Assembly: GCA_000471045.1 (NCBI GenBank)
Contig: KI301992.1
Location: 1-64,000 of the forward strand
Reading direction: 5' to 3'
Source of the DNA: an actinobacterium LLX17
GTDB lineage: Bacteria; Actinomycetota; Actinomycetes; Propionibacteriales; Nocardioidaceae
Length of the DNA stretch: 64,000 nucleotides
Below the pieces are notes generated by a model, which saw nothing but the letters and a program-made list of their open reading frames with translations, had not been told where the DNA came from and did no database searches. Shown piece after piece: positions 7,945-16,850 of this stretch. The position numbers and the translations under genes were made by a program. Each line of letters begins with the position of its first letter. Position 1 is the first letter of the stretch.

Positions 7945-8552
7945 TCGATGCCCCTTTGACCCTTCTGACCGCGGTCGAAGGGGTGCTTGGTGTGATGCAT
8001 CTCGGTGACCAGGTCGGCGATCTCGACGAGCGCGGGGTGGGCGCGGCGGCCGGTGATCATCACGTACTGGCGGCCCGGGCGGTCGCGGAACGTCTCGATC
8101 ACGTCGTCGACGTCGATCCAGCCCCACTCCATGAGGTAGGTGAACTCGTCGAGCACGTAGAGGTCGTGGCGCTCCTCGGCGAGGCGGCGCTTGACCTCCT
8201 GCCAGCCCTCGGCGGCGTCGGCGGCGTGGTCGGTCTCGGAGCCGGCCTTGCGCGACCACGACCAGCCCGAGCCCATCTTGTGCCACTCGACGGGGCCGCC
8301 CTCGCCGGTCTGGGTGTGCAGCTCGCCGAGGCGCTCGAGCACGGTCTGCTCGCCGATGCGCCACTTGGCGGACTTCACGAACTGGAAGACGCCGATGTCC
8401 CAGCCCTGGTTCCAGCCGCGGAGCGCGAGGCCGAAGGCAGAGGTGGACTTGCCCTTGCCGTCACCGGTGTTGACCATCAGCAGCGGCTGATTGCGGCGCT
8501 GGCGGGTGGTGAGGCCGTCGTCGGGGACGGCGATCGGCTGACCCTTGGGCAT
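7938..8552 (-). CDS. cobO: Cob(I)yrinic acid a,c-diamide adenosyltransferase
   Basis: CobO/BtuR-type adenosyltransferase of 204 residues; transfers the adenosyl group from ATP to the reduced corrinoid. The P-loop is NTGDGKGKSTSAFG at about residues 28-41, followed by GVFQFVKSAKWRIGE and the acidic motif LDEFTYLMEWGW, all family hallmarks. Start ATG 8552 shares one base with the stop of the chelatase gene (TGATG), and the stop overlaps the cobB-cobC start, so the three are coupled. Full length, no oddities. Confidence 0.97.
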   Translation of the reverse strand: MPKGQPIAVPDDGLTTRQRRNQPLLMVNTGDGKGKSTSAFGLALRGWNQGWDIGVFQFVKSAKWRIGEQTVLERLGELHTQTGEGGPVEWHKMGSGWSWSRKAGSETDHAADAAEGWQEVKRRLAEERHDLYVLDEFTYLMEWGWIDVDDVIETFRDRPGRQYVMITGRRAHPALVEIADLVTEMHHTKHPFDRGQKGQRGIEW

Positions 8553-10561
8553 CAGGCCACCTCGCGGACGACGGAGGTCAGGGCGTCGGCGGTCACCTCG
8601 GCCAGCGGCACGTAGGAGGCCTCGAGGTGCTCGGCCAGCACCCGCGCGAGGCCGAGCTGGAACGCCCCGGACTCGCAGTCGACCACCACGGTCTCGACAC
8701 CGGCGAGCAGGCCGGCGGCGCGGCGGGACCGAACGACGGGATCGACCCCGTGCGTGGCGCGACCGTCGGTGACGAGCACGACCAGCGGGCGGCGCCGCGG
8801 GTCGCGCACACGCTCGATGCGCAGCGTCTCGACCACCTGCAGCAGCCCTTCGGCGAGCGGGGTGCGCCCGCCGGCGGGGAGGTCGTCGAGGCGCCGGGCG
8901 GCGATGTCGACCGAGCCGGTGGGCGGAAGGGCGAGATCGGCGGAGTCGCCGCGGAAGGTGACCAGGCCGACCTTGTCGCGGCGCTGGTACGCGTCGAGCA
9001 GCAGCGAGAGGATCGCGGTCTTGACCTGACCCATGCGCTTGCGCGCGGCCATCGACCCGGAGGCGTCGACGCAGAACAGCACGAGGTTCGACTCGCGCCC
9101 CTCGGTGATGGCCACGCGGAGGTCAGTGGGGTCGAGGAGCACGCGCCCGGCGGGGGTGCCGGGCCGTGGGCGGCGAACGGATTGGTGGGGGGCGGCGGCC
9201 CAGAGGGTCTGGGGCAGGTCGAGGCGACCGCCGGAGCCCTCGGGTCGGCGGGCGCCGACGCGACGACCGTTGGAGGTCAGGGCTCGGGAGCGACGGCCAG
9301 CCTCGCCTGCGCCGAGTCCCTCGACCGTGAACAGGCGGGCCCGCGACGGCGTGCCGGCCTGGGCGGTGCTGGTACTTCCTGAGCCGGGACCGGAGGGGGA
9401 GGACTCACCCTCGGCGTCGCCCGGCGTGGGGGGAGGGGTGTCGCTGGGGCCATCGTCGGCGTCCGGGCCACCTTCGTCGGAACCACCCTCCGGTCCACCC
9501 TCGGGCGGAGTGTCCGGACCCTCGGGGTCGTCGTCCGGATCGGTGTCGGGCTCGTCGTCGCCCAGCAGGTCCTCGAGCTGCTGCTCGTCGATGCCGGGCT
9601 CGTCGAACGGGTTGCGGCGTCGGCGGTGCGGCAGGGCCAGGCGCGCGGCGACGCGGATGTCCTCGGTGCTGACGTGGGTGCGGCCCTCCCACGCGGCGTG
9701 CGCCACGGCGGCGCGGGCTGTCACGATGTCGGCGCGCATGCCGTCGACGTCGAAGGCCGCGCAGATCTCGGCGATGCGCACGAGGTCGTCGTCGGTCAGC
9801 AGCACCTGGTCGAGCAGCTTCTGCGCGGCGGCGAGGCGATCGGTCAGCGTGGCCTCGTCGTCGGCCCAGCGAGCGGCGAACGTCTCGGGCGCGGCGTCGA
9901 ACGCCAGCCGGCGGCGGGTCACCTCGGCCCGCAGCTGCGGGTCACGCGGCGCGGAGACGTCGACGGTCAGGCCGAAGCGGTCGAGCAGCTGCGGACGCAG
10001 CTCGCCCTCCTCGGGGTTCATGGTGCCGATCAGCACGAACCGTGCGGCGTGCTCGATCGAGACGCCGTCACGCTCCACGGTGCTGCGGCCCATGGCGGCC
10101 GCATCGAGCAGGAGGTCGACCAGGTGGTCGTGCAGCAGGTTGACCTCGTCGACGTAGAGGATGCCGCGGTGCGCGCGCGCCAGCAGGCCGGGCTCGTACT
10201 CCGTGACGCCCTCGCTCAGCGCCTTCTGCAGGTGCAGCGAGCCGAGCACGCGGTCCTCGGTGGCGCCCACCGGCAGCTCCACGAGCCGGACCGGCCGGGA
10301 CTCGACGTCGGGGTGGGGGCCGAACGGTCCATCGGGCGAGCGCGGATCGGCCTCGGCCGGGTCGGACGAGAACCGGTCACCGGCGACGACGTCGATCGGC
10401 GGCAGCACCGACGCGAGGGCGCGCACCATCGTCGACTTCGCGGTGCCCTTCTCGCCGCGCACGAGGACACCACCGATCGCCGGCGAGATCGACGCCAGCA
10501 CGAGGGCCAGCGCCATGTCGTCGGATCCGACGACGGCAGAAAAGGGGTACTGACGTGGCAT
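8552..10561 (-). CDS. Fused ChlI/ChlD-type AAA+ and VWA subunit, probable cobaltochelatase partner of CobN
   Basis: 669 residues combining a magnesium-chelatase-like AAA+ motor and a von Willebrand A domain. Walker A is RGEKGTAKST (35-44), Walker B is ILYVDEVNLL, and the sensor region has NPEEGELRPQLLDRFGL. An acidic, Gly/Pro-rich linker (about 340-420) leads to a VWA domain with the MIDAS motif VDASGSM. In actinobacteria this type of protein is thought to replace CobS and CobT beside CobN for cobalt insertion into hydrogenobyrinate diamide. The 35-base repeat at 9146 encodes RRPRPGTPAG just before the VWA domain. ATG 10561 has GGGAG upstream; an in-frame start at 10651 would extend into the riboswitch. 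Confidence 0.9.
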   Translation of the reverse strand: MPRQYPFSAVVGSDDMALALVLASISPAIGGVLVRGEKGTAKSTMVRALASVLPPIDVVAGDRFSSDPAEADPRSPDGPFGPHPDVESRPVRLVELPVGATEDRVLGSLHLQKALSEGVTEYEPGLLARAHRGILYVDEVNLLHDHLVDLLLDAAAMGRSTVERDGVSIEHAARFVLIGTMNPEEGELRPQLLDRFGLTVDVSAPRDPQLRAEVTRRRLAFDAAPETFAARWADDEATLTDRLAAAQKLLDQVLLTDDDLVRIAEICAAFDVDGMRADIVTARAAVAHAAWEGRTHVSTEDIRVAARLALPHRRRRNPFDEPGIDEQQLEDLLGDDEPDTDPDDDPEGPDTPPEGGPEGGSDEGGPDADDGPSDTPPPTPGDAEGESSPSGPGSGSTSTAQAGTPSRARLFTVEGLGAGEAGRRSRALTSNGRRVGARRPEGSGGRLDLPQTLWAAAPHQSVRRPRPGTPAGRVLLDPTDLRVAITEGRESNLVLFCVDASGSMAARKRMGQVKTAILSLLLDAYQRRDKVGLVTFRGDSADLALPPTGSVDIAARRLDDLPAGGRTPLAEGLLQVVETLRIERVRDPRRRPLVVLVTDGRATHGVDPVVRSRRAAGLLAGVETVVVDCESGAFQLGLARVLAEHLEASYVPLAEVTADALTSVVREVA
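9146..9180 (+). repeat. 35-base dispersed repeat, copy 3, inside the chelatase gene
   Basis: CCCGGCGGGGGTGCCGGG then CCGTGGGCGGCGAACGG. Antisense to the gene and translated as RRPRPGTPAG between the acidic linker and the VWA domain. Confidence 0.87.
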
Positions 10562-10599
10562 GTGGGGCTCCCGCTCTCCGTGCCGTGGCTGTGTCCACA

Positions 10600-10745
10600 A
10601 GGGGAGGCCCGAGGCCGGTCTCCGGACTTCCCGGATCCAGGTCCGGGTCACCGTAGCGGGCCCTGTGCCGGATTCTCACCGGCTTCCCGATTCTCCCCTC
10701 CTGCGGACGCTCACGCGCTCGCCACCGGGGCACCTCGGGCCGTGT
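10600..10745 (-). promoter_or_regulatory. Cobalamin riboswitch upstream of the chelatase-cobO-cobB/C operon
   Basis: Minus strand: GGGAAGCCGGTGAGAATCCG, then GCACAGGGCCCGCTACGGTG, and the B12 box AGTCCGGAGACCGGCCTC at about 10609-10626. The order and spacing fit a cobalamin aptamer. It ends about 40 bases before the ATG at 10561. Confidence 0.94.
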
Positions 10746-10827
10746 TGACGGTTCAGGTTACTCGGTGCGGCCGCCCGCCGGACCATCGCGCGGCCCATCG
10801 CCACACCGCGAGGCCGGGGCCGGCCGG

Positions 10828-10833
10828 TAGCCT
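10828..10833 (+). promoter_or_regulatory. Putative -10 box of cobL
   Basis: TAGCCT, 8 bases before the cobL GTG, with no Shine-Dalgarno sequence between. Compatible with a leaderless or very short-leader transcript. No riboswitch is seen on this strand. Confidence 0.45.
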
Positions 10834-10841
10834 CGCCTCTC

Positions 10842-12047
10842 GTGGACCTGACGGTGGTGGGGATCGGAGCCGACGGCTGGGCCGGCCTCGCCGAGCCTCA
10901 GCGGTCGATCGTGCGCGCCGCCGAGGTGGTCGTGGGGGGTGAGCGGCACCTCGCCCTGCTGCCCGACGACGTACCGGCCGAGCGCGTGCCGTGGCCGACG
11001 CCGCTGCGGGCCGGACTGCCCCGCCTGGCCGCCGAGTGGGACGGTCGACGCGTCGTGGTGCTGGCCTCAGGTGATCCGTTCGTCGCCGGCATCGCCACCA
11101 CGCTGATGGACGTGCTGCCGGATGTGCGACTCGACGTCCACCCGGCCGTCTCCTCCGTCGCCCTGGCGCGGTCCCGGATGGGCTGGCCGGCCGAGTCGGT
11201 GACGGTGCTGCGCGACCACCGCGAGCTGCCGCGTCACCTCGCCGCCGGTCACCGTGTGCTGGTGCTGAGCGCCGACGCCTCGACGCCTGCGGCGGTGGCC
11301 GCGCTGCTGCGGGAGGCCGGTCATGGCGGGAGTCGGATGACTGCGCTCGGCGAGCTGGGTTCGCCCGACGAGCAGGTAGTGGCAGGGACCGCTGCGGACT
11401 GGGACCTGACCGTGCCGTCGCTGCACGTGCTGGCCGTCGAAGTGTCGGGCGACCCCGGCGTCGCCGTTCTGGGCTGGACCCCGGGCCTGCCCGACGACGC
11501 CTTCGAGCACGACGGCCAGCTGACCAAGCGCGACCTGCGCGCCTCGGCCCTCGCCCGTCTCGCGCCCACACCGGGCGAGATGCTGTGGGACGTCGGCGCC
11601 GGTGCCGGCTCGGTCGGCATCGAGTGGATGCGCGCGCACCCGACGTGCCGCACCCATGCCGTCGAGACCGATCCGGACCGCGCCGCCCGCATCGCGCGCA
11701 ACGCCGCGCGACTCGGCGTGCCGACGCTCGCCGTCGTCACCGGACGCGCTCCCGACGCCCTCGCCGACCTGCCCGAGCCCGACGCGGTCTTCGTCGGCGG
11801 TGGAGCAACCTGCGAGGGCGTTCTCGACACCGTCTGGCAGAGGCTGCGTCCGGGCGGGCGGCTCGTCGTCCACGCCGTGACGCTCGAGACCGAGACCTTG
11901 GTGCACGCGTGGGCCCGTCGCCACGGGGGCGAGCTGACCCGCGTGGCCGTCGAGACCGCCACCGCCATCGGCACCTTCACCGGCTGGACCCCCGCCCGTG
12001 CGGTCGTGCAGTGGGCCGTCACCAAGCCCGAGAGGACGTCCGCATGA
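10842..12047 (+). CDS. cobL: Precorrin-6Y C5,15-methyltransferase (decarboxylating), CbiE-CbiT fusion
   Basis: Methylates C5 and C15 and decarboxylates the C12 acetate of precorrin-6Y. The 401-residue product has the CbiE-type methyltransferase in residues 1-200 (LTVVGIGADGWAGL, then LASGDPFVAGIA) and a CbiT domain after about residue 215. The CbiT SAM-binding motif is WDVGAGAGSVGIEW. Start GTG 10842 is used because the family N-terminus begins right there. It is divergent from the riboswitch-led chelatase operon and overlaps cobM by ATGA. It is probably made independently of B12 repression. Confidence 0.96.
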   Translation: MDLTVVGIGADGWAGLAEPQRSIVRAAEVVVGGERHLALLPDDVPAERVPWPTPLRAGLPRLAAEWDGRRVVVLASGDPFVAGIATTLMDVLPDVRLDVHPAVSSVALARSRMGWPAESVTVLRDHRELPRHLAAGHRVLVLSADASTPAAVAALLREAGHGGSRMTALGELGSPDEQVVAGTAADWDLTVPSLHVLAVEVSGDPGVAVLGWTPGLPDDAFEHDGQLTKRDLRASALARLAPTPGEMLWDVGAGAGSVGIEWMRAHPTCRTHAVETDPDRAARIARNAARLGVPTLAVVTGRAPDALADLPEPDAVFVGGGATCEGVLDTVWQRLRPGGRLVVHAVTLETETLVHAWARRHGGELTRVAVETATAIGTFTGWTPARAVVQWAVTKPERTSA

Positions 12048-12805
12048 CCGTGCACTTCGTGGGGGCCGGTCCCGGCGCCGCCGACCTGCTGACCCTGCGT
12101 GCGGTGAACCTGCTGCGTGCGGCCGACGTCGTCGTCTACGCCGGCACCTACCTCGACGCCGAGGTGCTCTCGCACTGCCGGTCCGAGGCGCGTCTCGTCG
12201 ACACCCAGGACCTCGACCTCGACCAGATCACCGACGAGCTGGTGGGTGGGCACGAGGCAGGGCTGGAGGTCGTGCGGCTCTGCTCGGGCGACCCGTCGCT
12301 GTATTCCGCGGTGCACGAGCAGGCGCGGCGGCTCGACGCGGCCGGGGTGACGTGGGACGTCACGCCGGGTGTGCCGGCGTACGCCGCTGCGGCGGCCGTC
12401 GTCGGTGCCGAGCTGACGGTGCCCGAGCTGGTGCAGTCGGTGGTGCTCACCCGCACGCAGGCGCGGTCGACGGCGATGCCTGAGGGCGAGTCGCTGGCCG
12501 CGTTCGCCGCCATCAACGCCACGCTCTGCCTGCACCTGGCCATCACCCGCACGCGCGTGTTGGCCGCCGAGCTGGCCGAGCACTACGGCGCCGACTGCCC
12601 GGTCGTGGTCGTCGCGAGCGCCTCACGGCCGGACCAGCTGGTGCTGCGCGGCACGCTCGCCGACATCGCCGACGCGGTCGAGGACGCAGGCCTGCGCCAA
12701 GCCGCCGTCATCCTGGTCGGCCGGGCCCTGGCTCCCGACGTCCGCGCCGGCGAGTCCTACCTCTACGCCCCCACCCGAGACCGCACCGCCAAGCGCCGTC
12801 CCTGA
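12044..12805 (+). CDS. cobM: Precorrin-4 C11-methyltransferase
   Basis: CobM, SAM-dependent methyltransferase acting at C11 of precorrin-4. The 253-residue length is normal. Motifs: VHFVGAGPGAADLLTLRA at the N-terminus, RLCSGDPSLYSAVHEQ, and TPGVPAYAAAAAVVGAELT, which form the tetrapyrrole methylase signature. ATG 12044 overlaps the cobL stop (ATGA). The stop is followed by a palindromic repeat that separates it from the convergent cobI-cobJ gene. Confidence 0.96.
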   Translation: MTVHFVGAGPGAADLLTLRAVNLLRAADVVVYAGTYLDAEVLSHCRSEARLVDTQDLDLDQITDELVGGHEAGLEVVRLCSGDPSLYSAVHEQARRLDAAGVTWDVTPGVPAYAAAAAVVGAELTVPELVQSVVLTRTQARSTAMPEGESLAAFAAINATLCLHLAITRTRVLAAELAEHYGADCPVVVVASASRPDQLVLRGTLADIADAVEDAGLRQAAVILVGRALAPDVRAGESYLYAPTRDRTAKRRP

Positions 12806-12818
12806 CCCGGCCCGCTCA

Positions 12819-12881
12819 CGCTGAGTGTCACATTTTGGTAGTGCATCGGCCGATTTGACAGCACAAACGTGACACTCAGCG
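12819..12881. repeat. Long-armed palindrome, type 1 (copy B), between convergent cobM and cobI-cobJ
   Basis: Outer stem of 13 perfect pairs (CGCTGAGTGTCAC with GTGACACTCAGCG) and weaker inner pairing across about 30-base arms. The arm sequence matches copy A at 6446-6514. It occupies almost the whole 85-base gap and could serve as a bidirectional terminator, though there is no clear T-run. Confidence 0.85.
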
Positions 12882-12890
12882 GGGAGGGAG

Positions 12891-14390
12891 TCAGTCGACG
12901 AAGCGGGGGGTCCAGACGCGGCCGGCGGGGGTGACGCGGGTGGAGGACGCGCCGACGATCAGGAGGCACTTCATGTCGATCGAATCGGGGTCCAGCTCGG
13001 CGAGCGTGGTGACGGTGAGTGACGCCTCGTCGCGGCCGATGTCGCGGCCCACGACGACCACCGTCTCGGGCGCCTTGTGCTCCAGCAGGATGCGCTGCAG
13101 ATCGGCCACCTGGGTGGTGCGGCTGCGCGAGCGCGGGTTGTAGACCGCCAGCACGAGGTCGGCCTCGGCGATCGCCCGCAGCCGACGCTCCACGACCTCC
13201 CACGGCTTGAGCCGGTCCGACAGGCTCAGCACCGCGAAGTCGGCACCCACGGGCGCTCCGGCACGAGCCGCCACCGCCTGCACGGCCGAGACACCCGGCA
13301 GCACCCGCACGTGGACGTCGGCGTACCGCGCGTCCTCCGCAGCGGCGGCCTCCTGCGCCTCGAACACCGCCGAGGCCATGCCGAACACCCCCGCGTCACC
13401 GCCGGACACGACGGCCACGCGTTCACCGGCGAGGGCGAGGTCGAGGGCGTGCCGAGCGCGGTCGACCTCGACCGTGTTGCCCGAGGCGTGCCGCTGCAGT
13501 CCCTCCCGCTGCGGCACGCGGTTGACGTAGGGCGCGTAGCCGATGACGTGCTGCACGTCGGCGAGCTCGGCTGACGCTTCAGGAGTCAGCCAACCGTCAG
13601 GACCGGGACCCAGGCCCACGACCAGCAGCTCGGCCGCACCCCGATGGCCGAGGTCGGACGGGGCTTCGCCCACGGGCTTGCTGTCGCCGGGAACGACGAT
13701 GAGGGAGAAGTACGGCACGGAGGCCGGATCGACGTCGGCGACGGGCAGCACGCGTTCCTCGGCCATGGACGCCCGCTCGACGTACAACGCGCCCTCGAGC
13801 CGCCCGGCCTGGGCGAGGGCGTCGCGGACGCCGGGGAACGTCCGGCCGAGCTTCATGATGACCGCCGCGTCGGTGTCGGCGAGTCGCCGCGCGAGCTCGG
13901 CGACCGGCAGGGTGCCCGGCAGCACCGTGAGGACGTCCGTGTGCCGCACGAGCGGGGCGCCGGCGGTGGCGGTGGCCGCGACGAAGGCCGGCACCCCGGG
14001 GACGACCGCGGTGTCGAACCGGTGCGAGAGCCGGTCGTGCAGGTACATCGCCGATCCGTAGAACAGTGGGTCGCCCTCGGCCAGCAGCACCACGTTGCGG
14101 CCGGCCTCGAGGTGCGCCGCGACGCGTCGCTCGCAGTCGTCGTAGAAGTCGCCCATCGCGCCGTCGTAGCCGCCGGGGTGATCGGTCGCACCCGTCGTCA
14201 CGGGATACTGCAGCACTTCCTCGAGCACGCCGTCGGGGAACAGACCCGCGGCGATCCGTCGCGCGTTCGACGACTTGCCGACGCCCTGGTGGAACGCCAC
14301 GACGTCGGCCGACCCGATGAGCCGCGCCGCCTTGAGCGTGATCAGCTCCGGGTCGCCGGGGCCCACGCCCACGACCCTGAAGCTGCTCAC
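12891..14390 (-). CDS. cobIJ: Fused precorrin-2 C20-methyltransferase (CobI) and precorrin-3B C17-methyltransferase (CobJ)
   Basis: 499-residue bifunctional enzyme. Residues 1-240 are CobI: FRVVGVGPGDPELITLKAAR, VVAFHQG and LAEGDPLFYGSAMYLHDR. Residues ~245-499 are CobJ: VVGLGPGPDGWLTPEAS, YAPYVNRVP, VVSGGDAGVFGMASAVFE and VYNPRSRSRTTQ. CobI makes precorrin-3A; CobJ performs ring contraction and C17 methylation. CobIJ fusions are known in actinobacteria. GTG 14390 overlaps the cobH stop (GTGA) and fits the family N-terminus; a longer frame to 14699 runs into cobH in the wrong frame. Last gene of the btuF-led operon. Confidence 0.96.
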   Translation of the reverse strand: MSSFRVVGVGPGDPELITLKAARLIGSADVVAFHQGVGKSSNARRIAAGLFPDGVLEEVLQYPVTTGATDHPGGYDGAMGDFYDDCERRVAAHLEAGRNVVLLAEGDPLFYGSAMYLHDRLSHRFDTAVVPGVPAFVAATATAGAPLVRHTDVLTVLPGTLPVAELARRLADTDAAVIMKLGRTFPGVRDALAQAGRLEGALYVERASMAEERVLPVADVDPASVPYFSLIVVPGDSKPVGEAPSDLGHRGAAELLVVGLGPGPDGWLTPEASAELADVQHVIGYAPYVNRVPQREGLQRHASGNTVEVDRARHALDLALAGERVAVVSGGDAGVFGMASAVFEAQEAAAAEDARYADVHVRVLPGVSAVQAVAARAGAPVGADFAVLSLSDRLKPWEVVERRLRAIAEADLVLAVYNPRSRSRTTQVADLQRILLEHKAPETVVVVGRDIGRDEASLTVTTLAELDPDSIDMKCLLIVGASSTRVTPAGRVWTPRFVD

Positions 14391-15058
14391 TCGCGCTCCT
14401 GGGCGAGGGCGTTGAGCGCCGACGCGGCCATCGCGGAACCACCGCGGCGCCCTCGCACGGTCACGAAGGGCACGTCGATGTCGTGATCGGCGGCGAACGA
14501 CGCTAGTGCGTGCTTCGACTCGGCCGCGCCGATGAACCCGACCGGCACGCCGACGATCGCGGCGGGACGCGGCGCCCCGTCGATCAGCATCTCCAGCAGG
14601 TGGAACAGCGCCGTGGGCGCGTTGCCGATGGCCACCACCGCGCCCTCCATGCGGTCGGCCCACAAGGAGACGGCCGCGGCCGAGCGCGTGGTGCCCCACT
14701 CTCGGGCGAGATCGGGCACGCGGGAGTCGCGCAGCAGGCAGACCACGTCGTTGCCCGCAGGGAGCCGGGCGCGGGTGACGCCCGAGGCGACCATGTGCGC
14801 GTCGGTCAGGATCGGCGCCCCCGACTCGAGCGCCGCACGCGCCGACGACGCCAGCTGCGGGTGGATCACGAGGTCGCGCACCAGGTCGGTCTGCCCGGTG
14901 CCGTGGATCATCCGCACCGCGACCTTCTCGGCGTCGGCGGGCACGCCGGACAGGTCGGCCTCGGCGCGGATCGTCGCGAACGAGTCGACATAGATGGCGG
15001 GGCCGCTGTCGACGTAGTCGTACCGGGACGGGGGACGGCGGGGGTGCGTGAGGGTCAT
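14387..15058 (-). CDS. cobH: Precorrin-8X methylmutase
   Basis: CobH moves the C11 methyl to C12, forming hydrogenobyrinate. The 223-residue product has SFATIRAEADLSG near residue 26, RMIHGTGQTDLV (with the catalytic histidine), PILTDAHMVASGV and the C-terminal signature GVPVGFIGAAESK. ATG 15058 overlaps the cobG stop (ATGA) and its own stop overlaps cobI-cobJ. Complete and typical. Confidence 0.97.
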   Translation of the reverse strand: MTLTHPRRPPSRYDYVDSGPAIYVDSFATIRAEADLSGVPADAEKVAVRMIHGTGQTDLVRDLVIHPQLASSARAALESGAPILTDAHMVASGVTRARLPAGNDVVCLLRDSRVPDLAREWGTTRSAAAVSLWADRMEGAVVAIGNAPTALFHLLEMLIDGAPRPAAIVGVPVGFIGAAESKHALASFAADHDIDVPFVTVRGRRGGSAMAASALNALAQERE

Positions 15059-15995
15059 GCGGGCTCCAGGTCGGGCAGCAGCAGGCTGCGCCAGGGGGTC
15101 ACGACGATCTCGGGACCGGCATGCGCGAGCACCTGCCGGGCGAGGTCGGGGGTGAGCAGGCCGTCGGGGACCGCGACGTGCTCGGTCTCCAGGCCGTCGA
15201 TCTGCGGGATGCGGCCGTGGGGCAGGGGCAGCGCCGTGACGTGCGTGCGCAGGTCGCGGGCGTGGTGCGGCTGCGCGAAGTCCGAGCCGCGGTCGGGCAG
15301 CTCGTCGACGTGCCAGACGGCGTTCTCCGCCGCCCGTGGCCCGGTGGTTCCTGAGGTGCGAGCCTGTGAGCCTCGAAGGGCACCCCCGCCAGGGGCGGCG
15401 GTGCGAACCTGGAGGAAGCGCTGGGCGAGGGCGATCAGCGCCTCCGGCAGGTCGTCAAGACCGATGACCTCGCCCCAGAAGTCGGACCCGATGCGCAGCT
15501 GCGCCGAGTCGGCGTCGACCGCCATCGCCCCCAGGTCGAGCGAGCGGTCGGCCAGGTCACCGCGACCGTCGTCGAGCACCACGAGGAAGCGGGCCGAAAG
15601 TCCGGCCAGGTCGGGGTCGGCGCGCAGCAGCTCGTCGAACCGGTCGGCCGCCGGTCGCAGGTCGGCACGGCCGCCCATCCGACCCGACAGCGGCGACACC
15701 ATGATGTTGCGCACCAGCTCGTGCGTCGGCGACGGCAGCAGCCCGGCCTCGGTGATGGCGTCGACGAACGCGGGGGAGACGCAGCCGTCGTCGTGCGCGA
15801 GCGCGCGCAGCTGCACGTTGGCGCGGCTGGTCAGGTGCAGGTTGCCGTCGGCGTGCTCGGCCGAGGTGCGCACCAGACGGCTGAGGGACTCGGTGGGCAG
15901 GCGTCCACCGACGAGTCGAAGCCGCACGAGGGCGCCGTCGTCGGCGATCCACGGTCGCAGCACCCCGGGGCAGCGGTCGGCACGGTCACGCGTCG

Positions 15996-15999
<4 letters not shown>
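15055..15999 (-). CDS. cobG: CobG-like precorrin-3B synthase, C-terminally short
   Basis: Resembles aerobic CobG, the monooxygenase that converts precorrin-3A to precorrin-3B. N-terminal half: ADRCPGVLRPW, LHLTSRANVQLRAL, LLPSPTHELVRNIMVSPLSG and FLVVLDDGRGD, all family-like. After ETEHVAVPDGLL it reaches VVTPWRSLLLPDL and then stops at 314 residues. Related proteins, as I recall them, continue some 50-80 residues with a cysteine cluster (ACTG..GC type) for the iron-sulfur centre; this is absent here. Residues ~197-220 are encoded by a repeat-like insert (15343-15411). ATG 15999 overlaps the ATPase stop. It may be inactive or use a different cofactor arrangement. Confidence 0.85.
15343..15411. 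repeat. In-frame repeat-like insert in cobG
   Basis: About 69 bases with imperfect complementary halves around GCGAGCCTGTGAGCCTCG. The insert adds roughly 23 residues (TAAPGGGALRGSQARTSG and following) between RFLQVR and AVWHVDEL, which are adjacent in other CobG proteins as I recall them. Its GGTGCGAGC...CTCGAAGGGCACC pattern resembles intergenic repeats of this lineage; only one copy is evident in the window. Confidence 0.5.

Positions 16000-16846
<847 letters not shown>

Positions 16847-16850
<4 letters not shown>

Noticed and set aside
15055-15058. Frameshift as the cause of the short CobG
   Set aside because: The stop overlaps the cobH ATG in the usual ATGA manner and cobH begins at its normal N-terminus, so there is no displaced CobG tail to recover.
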